64,000 nt of DNA from contig NZ_FMIB01000002.1 in NCBI RefSeq assembly GCF_900091475.1, forward strand, positions 2,604,001 to 2,668,000, in the 5' to 3' direction. How positions within the stretch are numbered: position 1 is the first letter of the stretch; every line of letters starts with the position of its first letter. The notes under the pieces are model-generated. The model had not been told where the DNA came from and searched no databases. It worked only from the letters and a program-made list of their open reading frames with translations. The translations under genes were made by a program, and so were the position numbers. The DNA comes from Micromonospora chersina (lineage in GTDB: Bacteria; Actinomycetota; Actinomycetes; Mycobacteriales; Micromonosporaceae). Below are positions 54,567 through 61,882 of the stretch, piece after piece.

Positions 54567-55544
54567 TCAGCCGTGCCGGGCGAAGGCCGCGTCGACCGCC
54601 GCCCGTTCCGCTCCGCCGGCCAGCAACATCCGGAGCAGCACCTTCGCCTTGTACGGGTCGAGCAGCCCACCGCAGACCAGCCCGCGCCGCCGCAGGTCGG
54701 TCTCCGAGCCGACCGCACCGTAGGTGTCGCGCAGCACCGAACCCGCCCCCGCACGCGAGGCGAGCACCACGGGCATCCGCGCGGCCAGCGCGCCCAGTGC
54801 CGGGGCGAAGTCGGGCGGCACGTGCCCCACCCCGAAGCCGGCCACCACGAGCCCGTCCAGGCCCGGGGCGAGCGCGTCGAGCAGCGCCGGGTCGTCGTCG
54901 AGGGTGACGGTGTGCAGGGCCACCCGGGTGGCGGCGAGCCGGTCGGAGTCGACCGGCGGCAGCGGCGCGTGCCGAGGCGGGCGGGTGAGCAGGCGTACCG
55001 CGCCCTCGATGACGTGCCCGAGCGGGCCGGCGTTCGGCGAGGCGAAGGTCGCCGTGCTGGTGCTGTGGGTCTTGCGGACGAAGCGGGCGGCGTGGATCTC
55101 GTCGTTGAACGCCACCAGCACGCCGAGGTCCCGCGCGACCGGCGCGGCGGCGACCCGGGCCGCCGCGAGCAGGTTGGCCGGGCCGTCCGGGCCGGCCAGG
55201 GTGGGGTTGCGCATGGCGCCCGTGAACACCAGCGGCTCCGGGTGCGGCCAGACCAGGTCGGCCAGGAACGCGGTCTCCTCCAGGGTGTCGGTGCCCTGGG
55301 TGACCACCACGCCGGCCGCCCCGTCGGCGACCGCCGCGCCGGCCGCGTCCACCAGATCCAGGATCTGCCGGTACGCCAGGGCGGCGCTGGGCACCGCCTC
55401 GACGTCCCGCACGTCGAGCGGGATGCCGGCGAGCCCGGGTACGGCGGCGGTGAGGTCGGCGCCGGTGAGCCGGCTGACCACTCCCCCGGAACCCGTGCCC
55501 GCCATGGCGATCGTGCCGCCCAGCGTGAAGAGCGCGACGGTCAC
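54567..55544 (-). CDS. Asparaginase (L-asparaginase-like amidohydrolase)
   Basis: A 325-aa enzyme of the AnsA/AnsB fold. The N-terminal catalytic threonine lies in VALFTLGGTIAMAG (Thr11), the second nucleophile-site threonine and Asp in VVVTQGTDTLEETAFL, and a Lys in RFVRKTHSTSTATF. It hydrolyses L-Asn to Asp and ammonia. No signal peptide, so cytoplasmic. The GTG at 55544 overlaps the stop of the upstream methyltransferase by 4 bp. Confidence 0.93.
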   Translation of the reverse strand: MTVALFTLGGTIAMAGTGSGGVVSRLTGADLTAAVPGLAGIPLDVRDVEAVPSAALAYRQILDLVDAAGAAVADGAAGVVVTQGTDTLEETAFLADLVWPHPEPLVFTGAMRNPTLAGPDGPANLLAAARVAAAPVARDLGVLVAFNDEIHAARFVRKTHSTSTATFASPNAGPLGHVIEGAVRLLTRPPRHAPLPPVDSDRLAATRVALHTVTLDDDPALLDALAPGLDGLVVAGFGVGHVPPDFAPALGALAARMPVVLASRAGAGSVLRDTYGAVGSETDLRRRGLVCGGLLDPYKAKVLLRMLLAGGAERAAVDAAFARHG

Positions 55545-56182
55545 CGGTCGGCCTTCCGGGCGAGCAGGAACGCCTGCGGTCCCCGGTCGAGTTCCTCCGC
55601 CTCGCGGACCAGCGTGGCGTGCACGGCCAGGCCGGCCGCCGTGAGTTGCTCGGCCAGCCGGTCCGGCGGCAGCCAGTACACGTCGTACGAGACGGTGTGC
55701 CCGTACGCCTGCTCCAGCCGGATCCGCTGGTCGCCGGCCTTGACCGCGATGAGCAGGTGACCGCCCGGGGCGAGCACCCGGTGGAACTCGGTGAACACCT
55801 GGGGCAGCAGGTCCGGCGGCAGGTGGATGATCGAGTACCAGGCGACGAGGCCGGCCAGCGCCTCGTCGGGGAGGTCCAGCGCGGTCATCGAGCCGACCTC
55901 GAAGCGCAGCTCCGGATGGTCCCGGCGGGCCACGTCGAGCATGCCCGGGGAGAGGTCGACCCCGGAGATGTCGAGGCCGAGACCGCGCAGGTGGGCGGTG
56001 ATCCGGCCGGTCCCGCAGCCCGCCTCCAGCACCGGCCGCCCGGGCCCCACCAGCTCGGCGAACGCGGCAAGCATCCCGCGGTCGAGCGGGCCCTCCAGCA
56101 CGTCGGGGATCAGCCGTGCGTAGTCCACGGCGACCGTGTCGTAGGCGGCGCGCGTCTCGGTGAGCCAGCTCGGTTCGATCAT
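55541..56182 (-). CDS. SAM-dependent methyltransferase
   Basis: A 213-aa single-domain class I methyltransferase. Motif I VLEAGCGTGRITAHLRGLG, acidic D in ISGVDLSPGMLDVA, motif III-like SMTALDLPDEALAGLVAWY and HLPPDLLPQVFTEFHRVLAP, typical of UbiE/Tam-like small-molecule methyltransferases. Substrate unknown. The ATG at 56182 (MIEPSWLTETRAAYD) is right at the fold start. It overlaps asparaginase by 4 bp and is 11 bp from the hydrolase gene, so the three form an operon. Confidence 0.9.
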   Translation of the reverse strand: MIEPSWLTETRAAYDTVAVDYARLIPDVLEGPLDRGMLAAFAELVGPGRPVLEAGCGTGRITAHLRGLGLDISGVDLSPGMLDVARRDHPELRFEVGSMTALDLPDEALAGLVAWYSIIHLPPDLLPQVFTEFHRVLAPGGHLLIAVKAGDQRIRLEQAYGHTVSYDVYWLPPDRLAEQLTAAGLAVHATLVREAEELDRGPQAFLLARKADR

Positions 56183-56193
56183 GAAGGTCGACC

Positions 56194-57636
56194 CTAGTCG
56201 CCGGCCGGCCCCGCGTCCGTCCGCACCCGGCCCAGGTAGGCCACGAACGCCTCCGGCCGCTCGAACAGCGACCGGTGACCCGCGCCGGGGATGACCAGGT
56301 GGTCCTTGCGCGGGGCCTGGAGCTGGGCGTACCACTCGTCGAAGAGGCGCAGCCGGCCGGGCACCTCGTGGGCGCCGTCCACGAACCACACCGGCACCCG
56401 CAGCTCACGGACGTCCCGGCGGAAGTCCACCTCCTGCATCCGGGGATAGAGCACGTCCCAGCCGTCGAGGAAGCCGAACAGGTGCACCTTCTCCAGCGGG
56501 CTGTATTCCGGCACGCCCAGGTTGCCGACCGCCCCGGTCTCGTCCTCGCTCGCCCCGGTGCGGTCGAACGCGAACGCGCCGGCCTCGTTGGTCAGCAACG
56601 GCTCGTAGGCCCAGATGTCGCGGTAGGGCGGCGGGCCCTGGGCCGCCATCCGCTCGGCGAGGTCGTCGCGGCCGGTCCGGCGGGCCCAGGCCAGGGTGTC
56701 GGCGTACTGGCTGCGGTCCGCCTCGCGCAGGCTCACCACCTGCCCGACCCCGATGTAGCCGGCGAACAGCTCCGGGTGACGCTGCACGGCGAGCAGGCCG
56801 GGAACGGTGCCGCCGGAGTGGGCGAGCAGGTGGATCCGGTCGCGGCCGAGCCGCTGCCGCAGGTGCCGGGTGACCGCCAGCAGGTCCTCGACCTCGTCCT
56901 GGAGGTCCCAGTCCGCCGCGGAGCGGAACCCCGACCACGAGCGCGGGCCACCCGACCGGTCCCAGACGGCCACCACGAACTGCCGTTCCAGGGCGGCCAG
57001 GTGCCGGCGGACGGAGCCGACCTCCGAGCCGCCGGGCGGGCCGGGCACCACCAGCAGGACTGGGGCGTTCCGGTCCGTGCCCCGGATCAGCAGTCCCAGG
57101 TCGCGCCCGGCGGACGCCACGGTGTCGAAGCGGGCGATGCCACCGGGGATCGGGTCGGTGCGGCCCGGCACCGCCGCGCCGGCCGTGACCAGGGCGAGCA
57201 GGGCCGCGAGCAGGCCGACACCGGCACGCCCCGACCACCGTGCCAGTGGCCGGCGGGGCGCCGTGCCGTCGAGCCGGCGCGCCAGCCCGGCCCCGTAGGC
57301 GGCGCCCACGAGGAGCGGCAGCACTGTGAACAGGCCGTGCACGCCCCGCCCCGCCAGCAGGGCCGCCACGCCGAGGCCCGTGAGGTGCGGCCGGTCGACG
57401 GTCGGCCCGCGCAGGCGGAGCCGGACCAGTTCGACGGCGAGCGCGAAGAGCACCGGCGCGGCCAGCATCGCCCAGCGGGAGCGGCTCGACCAGCCGGCCA
57501 GCAGCCCGACGGCGAGGCTGACCAGGATCGAGGCGAGCGTGGTGCCGACCGTGCCCGGCCCGCGCGGGGTCCACCAGCCCGCCACCACTCCCCAGACGGC
57601 CGGCAGGGCCGGCGCGAGAAGAAGCCGCATCCGCAT
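56194..57636 (-). CDS. Alpha/beta hydrolase with N-terminal membrane domain
   Basis: A 480-aa protein. Five or so membrane helices occupy about residues 3–155. Residues about 175–475 form an alpha/beta hydrolase: oxyanion-loop region VLLVVPGPPGGSE, nucleophile elbow LLAHSGGTVPGLLAVQRHP (Ser), Asp in WFVDGAHEVPG and His in VIPGAGHRSLFE, with a cap domain between. The fold faces either side of the membrane. Proline-iminopeptidase-like hydrolases are the closest by motif. The ATG at 57636 has GGGGAGA 5 nt upstream. Confidence 0.88.
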   Translation of the reverse strand: MRMRLLLAPALPAVWGVVAGWWTPRGPGTVGTTLASILVSLAVGLLAGWSSRSRWAMLAAPVLFALAVELVRLRLRGPTVDRPHLTGLGVAALLAGRGVHGLFTVLPLLVGAAYGAGLARRLDGTAPRRPLARWSGRAGVGLLAALLALVTAGAAVPGRTDPIPGGIARFDTVASAGRDLGLLIRGTDRNAPVLLVVPGPPGGSEVGSVRRHLAALERQFVVAVWDRSGGPRSWSGFRSAADWDLQDEVEDLLAVTRHLRQRLGRDRIHLLAHSGGTVPGLLAVQRHPELFAGYIGVGQVVSLREADRSQYADTLAWARRTGRDDLAERMAAQGPPPYRDIWAYEPLLTNEAGAFAFDRTGASEDETGAVGNLGVPEYSPLEKVHLFGFLDGWDVLYPRMQEVDFRRDVRELRVPVWFVDGAHEVPGRLRLFDEWYAQLQAPRKDHLVIPGAGHRSLFERPEAFVAYLGRVRTDAGPAGD

Positions 57637-57801
57637 GGTCGTCTCCCCTCGTCCCGGACCGTCCACCCTAGCCAGCACGAGCGCGCTGCGTGGTCCCGCG
57701 ACCACAGGTGGTGCTCGGGGAGAAATGTCGCGCCGGACGACGGGCCGGCGGGATACCGTGCCGGGTCGCGACCCCGTGACCCCGACGGACAGGCCCTCAG
57801 C

Positions 57802-59058
57802 GTGACCCAGCAACTGACGCCCCCCACGACCGGAACCCGCACCTCGCTGTGGCGCAGCCGGGACTTCCTGCTGCTGTGGAGCGGCCAGACGGTCAGCGAG
57901 GTGGGCACCCGGATCTCCGGGGTGGCGGTGCCGCTGCTCGCCGCGGGCGTGCTCGACGCCACCGTCTTCCAGGTCTCGCTGCTGACGTTCCTGGCCTGGC
58001 TGCCGTACCTCTTGTTCTCGCTCCCGGCCGGGATGCTGGCCGACCGGGTCGACAAGCGGCGGCTGATGATCGCGTGCGACCTGGGGCGCGCGGCGTTGCT
58101 GCTGTCGGTGCCGGTGGTCGCCCTGGCCGGCCACCTCACGCTGCCCTTCCTGTACGCGGTGGTCGGGCTCTCCGGCGTGCTGACCGTGGCGTTCACCGTG
58201 GCGTACCGGAGCCTGCTGCCCGCCCTCGTCCCGGCGGACGGCCTGACCTCGGCGAACGCGCGGCTGGAGGTGAGCGAGAACCTGGCCGCCCTGGCCGGGC
58301 CGAGCGCCGGCGGCGTGCTCGTCGGCCTGCTCGGCGCGGCCCGCACCTTCGTGGCCGACGCCGCCAGTTTCCTGGCCAGCGCGGTCACGCTGCTGCTGAT
58401 GCGGCACCGCCCGGCGCCCCGCGCCGGCGGTCGGGTGCCGGTCCGGGCCGCGCTCACCGAGGGGCTCGGCTTCATCCGCCGGCAGCGGATCCTCGCCCTG
58501 GTGCTCGCCTGCACCGCCACCTCGAACTTCTTCGTCATGGCCACCCGGTCCATCGAGGTGCCCTACCTGCTGCGCGTGCTGCACGCCAGCCCGGCCACCA
58601 TCGGCCTCCTGTTCAGCCTGGGTTCGGTCGGCGGGCTGCTGGCCGGGGTGCTGGCCGGGCGGGTCACCGCGCTGCTCGGCGGCGCCCGGACCATCTGGGT
58701 GTCGATGGCCGTGCCCGGCCCGCTCTACCTGCTGATGCCGCTCGCCCGGCCTGGCTGGGGCGCCCTGCTCTACGCGGTCGGCACCGCCGCGTTCGCGGCC
58801 AACGCGGTGCTGTTCAACGTGGCGGCCATGTCCTACCGGCAGCGGGTCACCCCGGCCCGGCTGCTCGGCCGGGTCAACGCGGCCTTCCTGTGGATCTGCT
58901 ACGGCGCCATCCCGCTCGGCGCGCTGGTCGGCGGCGCCCTCGGCACCCGGCTCGGGCTGCGCCCGGCGCTGCTGGTCTGCGTGCTCGGCATGTGGAGCGC
59001 GGCGCTGTTCGTGGTCTTCTCTCCGTTGCGCCGGATGCGGGACTTCGCGACGACCTGA
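57802..59058 (+). CDS. MFS transporter (EntS/MFS_3-like exporter)
   Basis: A 418-aa protein with 12 membrane helices. The inter-helix 2–3 loop has SLPAGMLADRVDKRRLMIAC (GxxADRxDRR), and the central part NARLEVSENLAALAGPSAGG is typical of MFS_3 exporters, which move siderophores, macrolides or drugs. The GTG at 57802 opens VTQQLTPPTTGTRTSLW; the first helix begins DFLLLWSGQTVSEVG. It diverges from the hydrolase gene across 165 bp and its substrate cannot be derived. Confidence 0.9.
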   Translation: MTQQLTPPTTGTRTSLWRSRDFLLLWSGQTVSEVGTRISGVAVPLLAAGVLDATVFQVSLLTFLAWLPYLLFSLPAGMLADRVDKRRLMIACDLGRAALLLSVPVVALAGHLTLPFLYAVVGLSGVLTVAFTVAYRSLLPALVPADGLTSANARLEVSENLAALAGPSAGGVLVGLLGAARTFVADAASFLASAVTLLLMRHRPAPRAGGRVPVRAALTEGLGFIRRQRILALVLACTATSNFFVMATRSIEVPYLLRVLHASPATIGLLFSLGSVGGLLAGVLAGRVTALLGGARTIWVSMAVPGPLYLLMPLARPGWGALLYAVGTAAFAANAVLFNVAAMSYRQRVTPARLLGRVNAAFLWICYGAIPLGALVGGALGTRLGLRPALLVCVLGMWSAALFVVFSPLRRMRDFATT

Positions 59059-59084
59059 AAAGAGGCAAGATCTTTTTGGGCCGC

Positions 59085-59111
59085 TGTCGAATCCGGCCGC
59101 GCCCGTCCGTC
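59085..59111 (+). promoter_or_regulatory. ECF42-type promoter (TGTCGA – 17 bp – CGTC)
   Basis: TGTCGA at 59085–59090 and CGTC at 59108–59111 are 17 bp apart, upstream of the DGPF–ECF42 operon. As I recall, TGTCGA at -35 and CGA/TC at -10 is the ECF42 target motif, so this is a probable autoregulated promoter. Confidence 0.7.
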
Positions 59112-59153
59112 GGTGAGACGGAAGAGGGAAACGACAACCTCAAGGAGAGACCG

Positions 59154-59495
59154 ATGGCCCAGTACGCAGTCCTCATCTACTCGCCCGCGCCGGCCGACCC
59201 GATGGACCTGACCCCCGACTACGTGGCCCTGCTGGAGCGGTACGGGTCCCAGGTCGCCGAGCTGGGCGGCCAGATCCTCACGGGGTTCGCGCTCCAGCCG
59301 AGCACCACGGCCACGGCGATCCGCGGGGACGTGGTCACCGACGGCCCGTTCATCGAGGCCAAGGAGGTCGTCGCGGGGTTCTTCATCCTGGAGGCGCCCG
59401 ACCTGGACGTGGCCCTGAAGATCGCCAAGCTGAACCCGGCCACCATCGACGGCGGCGTCGAGGTCCGGCCGCTCTTCCAGCCGCCGGCCGAGTGA
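59154..59495 (+). CDS. YCII-related DGPF-domain protein
   Basis: A 113-aa protein of the YCII/DGPF family. The motif VVTDGPFIEAKEVVAGFFIL is diagnostic, after MAQYAVLIYSPAPADPMDL. These proteins are encoded together with ECF42 sigma factors; their activity is unknown and they are not classic anti-sigmas. ATG at 59154 has AAGGAG 8 nt upstream. It overlaps the next gene by 4 bp (GTGA), so the pair is translationally coupled under the ECF42-type promoter. Confidence 0.95.
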   Translation: MAQYAVLIYSPAPADPMDLTPDYVALLERYGSQVAELGGQILTGFALQPSTTATAIRGDVVTDGPFIEAKEVVAGFFILEAPDLDVALKIAKLNPATIDGGVEVRPLFQPPAE

Positions 59496-60751
59496 GCGAC
59501 GCGGCCACGGTCGCCGCCGAGCGCGCCGTGGCGGACGCGCACCGTCGCGAGTGGGCCTTCGTGCTCGCCGCGACGGCGCGCGTCGCCGGCGACCTCGACG
59601 TGGCGGAGGAGTGCGTGCAGGACGCGTACCTGGCCGCGCTGGCGGCCTGGGCGCGGGACGGCGTCCCCGACAAGCCGGGCGCCTGGCTCACCGCCACGGC
59701 GAAGCGCAAGGCGCTCGACGTGCTGCGCCGGGAGAAAGTGTTCCGGTCGAAGATGCCCCTGCTCGTCGAGCCGGCGGAGGCCGAGATGACGGAGGAGCCC
59801 GACGGGGCCGCGGTCCCCGACGACCGGCTGCGGCTGGTCTTCACCTGCTGCCACCCGGCGCTGGCCCGCGAGGCCCAGGTGGCGCTGACCCTGCGCCTGG
59901 TCTGCGGGGTGGCCACCGGCGACATCGCCCGGGCCTTCCTGGTCACCGAGACGACAATGGCGGCCCGCGTCACCCGGGCCAAGAAGAAGATCGCCGCCGC
60001 CCGGATCCCGTACCGGGTGCCGGACGCCGCCGAGCTGCCCGAACGGCTCGACGCCGTACTCACCGTGATCCACCTGCTCTTCACGACCGGGCACACCGCC
60101 CCGACCGGAGCCGGCCTGGTCCGCGCCGACCTGGTCGACCGGGCGGTGCACCTGACCCGGATGCTGCTCGCCCTGATGCCCGACGAGCCGGAGGTACGCG
60201 GGCTGCTGGCCCTGCTGCTGCTCACCGACGCCCGCCGGGCCACCCGCACCGACGCCGACGGGCGGCTGCTGGTGCTGGAGGAGCAGGACCGGTCCCGCTG
60301 GGACCGGGCCGCCATCGCCGAGGGCAACAGCCTGGTCCTCGGCGCGTTCCGCACCGGCCGGGTCGGCCGGTACGCCCTCCAGGCCGCCATCGCCTCGCTG
60401 CACGCGGTCGCCCCCAGCTACGCCGCCACCGACTGGCCCCAGGTCGTACGCCTCTACGACGAGCTGCTGAAACGCTGGCCGTCCCCGGTGGTGGCGCTGA
60501 ACCGGGCGGTGGCGGTGTCGATGGTGGACGGCCCGGCGGCGGCCCTGGCGGAGGTCGACGCCCTGGCCGCCGACCCGCACCTGGTCGGTTACCACTACCT
60601 GCCGGCCATCCGCGCCGACCTGCTCCGCCGCCTCGACCGGCCTGCCGAGGCGGCCGACGCCTACCGGGCGGCGCTGGACCTGGTCGACAACGAGGCCGAA
60701 CGCGCCTTCCTGACGTCCCGCCTCACCGAGGTCACCCCACCGTCACCGTGA
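59492..60751 (+). CDS. ECF42-group RNA polymerase sigma factor with C-terminal extension
   Basis: A 419-aa sigma factor. Region 2 (DLDVAEECVQDAYLAALAAW and KPGAWLTATAKRKALDVLRR) and region 4 (LRLVCGVATGDIARAFLVTE) are followed by a DUF6596-like and TPR-like extension of about 240 residues (LLALLLLTDARRATRTDADG; AADAYRAALDLVDNEAERAF). The extension is needed for ECF42 activity in Streptomyces and replaces an anti-sigma factor (from memory). The GTG at 59492 overlaps the DGPF gene. It likely controls the promoter at 59085. Confidence 0.95.
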   Translation: MSDAATVAAERAVADAHRREWAFVLAATARVAGDLDVAEECVQDAYLAALAAWARDGVPDKPGAWLTATAKRKALDVLRREKVFRSKMPLLVEPAEAEMTEEPDGAAVPDDRLRLVFTCCHPALAREAQVALTLRLVCGVATGDIARAFLVTETTMAARVTRAKKKIAAARIPYRVPDAAELPERLDAVLTVIHLLFTTGHTAPTGAGLVRADLVDRAVHLTRMLLALMPDEPEVRGLLALLLLTDARRATRTDADGRLLVLEEQDRSRWDRAAIAEGNSLVLGAFRTGRVGRYALQAAIASLHAVAPSYAATDWPQVVRLYDELLKRWPSPVVALNRAVAVSMVDGPAAALAEVDALAADPHLVGYHYLPAIRADLLRRLDRPAEAADAYRAALDLVDNEAERAFLTSRLTEVTPPSP

Positions 60752-60777
60752 CTCTCCCCCTCGCCGGCTCGCCTCGG

Positions 60778-60828
60778 TGAATCTTGGCCACCAACCGTTC
60801 ACCACGAACGGCAGGTGTCCAAGATTCA
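60778..60828. repeat. Intergenic inverted repeat / bidirectional hairpin
   Basis: Arms TGAATCTTGG…AACCGTTC (60778–60800) and GAACGGCA…CCAAGATTCA (60806–60828) pair at about 20 of 23 positions around a 5-nt loop. It separates the convergent ECF42 and DUF2332 genes and reaches into the DUF2332 stop codon. Confidence 0.8.
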
Positions 60829-61770
60829 GTTGGCGCTGCCGAACCAGGTGACCGCCTGGCCGTGGCCGCGGGTCCAGGCCAGCGGTTGCCCGTCCAGCGC
60901 CAGCACGTTGTGAAAACCACCGGGCGGCTGCTCGGGCAGCGCGGGGTAGCGCAGCACGTCGGGGTCCTCGTTGGCGATCCAGTGCCCGGGCAGCCCGCGT
61001 ACCACCTCGGCGAACGCCTCCCGCCTGGGCGGCGGCACCTGGTACAGCACCGAGGTGTGGAACACCACCAGGGTCGCGTCCCCGGGCGCCCGCGCGGCCA
61101 GCGCCGGCAGGTCGTCCACGAGGTCGCCCCGGACCAGCAGCGGCGGGTCGGCCGCGGCGACGGCAGCCGCGGCCCGCAACCGCTCGCGGCGGTGCCCGTG
61201 CTCCGGCCAGATGAGCGCGTCCAGCCACGCCACGTCGGCCGGGTCGGTCACGTCGAGCGGGTTGAGGTCCAGGCCGGCCCGCCACACCACCTCGGGCCGG
61301 CGGGCCGGCGGCGCGGTCCCACTGATCGCGCAGTCGAGGACCGGTTCACCGGTGCCGAGCGGGTGGTCGCCGTAGCGGTAGGCGTACCGGTCGGGGTAGA
61401 GGTTCAGGCCCGCCGAGGCGCCGACCTCCAGCAGGGCGAGCGGCCCGGGCAGCGCCGCCAGCACCGGCAGGAGTACGGCACACCGGCCCGACTCGTTCGT
61501 CTGCGTGGCCCGGACGCGCAGCTCCGCCTCGACGGCCGGCCAGTTCGCCAGCGCGTACCCCCGGAAGGCGACCGGATCGGTGACGGGCCCGCCGAGCAGC
61601 CGGACCACGGCGAAGAGCAGGTTCGGCTGGCGCTTGGCCGGCGGCAGGGTGTCGATCCGGGCCAGCAGCTCGTCGTCGCGGGACACCGCCTCCGACAGCC
61701 GCTCATACGCGGGCGACACCCCGCGCGCCTCCCGGGCGGCGAAGGTGGCGTAGCGGTCGGCGGTGGTCAT
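60826..61770 (-). CDS. DUF2332 domain protein
   Basis: A 314-aa soluble protein of the DUF2332 family: start YATFAAREARGVSPAYERLS and LPPAKRQPNLLFAVVRLLGG, then LALLEVGASAGLNLYPDRYA, which resembles a glycine-rich SAM-binding motif I, and WIANEDPDVLRYPALPEQPP. Function unknown; a methyltransferase-like fold is possible (inference). ATG at 61770 opens MTTADRYATF. It follows the nrdJ terminator on the minus strand. Confidence 0.85.
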   Translation of the reverse strand: MTTADRYATFAAREARGVSPAYERLSEAVSRDDELLARIDTLPPAKRQPNLLFAVVRLLGGPVTDPVAFRGYALANWPAVEAELRVRATQTNESGRCAVLLPVLAALPGPLALLEVGASAGLNLYPDRYAYRYGDHPLGTGEPVLDCAISGTAPPARRPEVVWRAGLDLNPLDVTDPADVAWLDALIWPEHGHRRERLRAAAAVAAADPPLLVRGDLVDDLPALAARAPGDATLVVFHTSVLYQVPPPRREAFAEVVRGLPGHWIANEDPDVLRYPALPEQPPGGFHNVLALDGQPLAWTRGHGQAVTWFGSAN

Positions 61771-61834
61771 GGCCCGAGCCTCCCAGCCGGACGCGGTCGC
61801 GCGCGACGTGAGCTTCGTCCCGCCCGGGAAAAGC

Positions 61835-61870
61835 CGCGAGCGCGGCAGGGAGTTCCCTGCCGCGCTCGCG
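61835..61870 (-). terminator. Rho-independent-type terminator of nrdJ
   Basis: Perfect 17-bp arms CGCGAGCGCGGCAGGGA (61835–61851) and TCCCTGCCGCGCTCGCG (61854–61870) separated by a 2-nt loop, 12 nt beyond the nrdJ stop. Confidence 0.9.
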
Positions 61871-61882
61871 AGCGGTCGTGCG

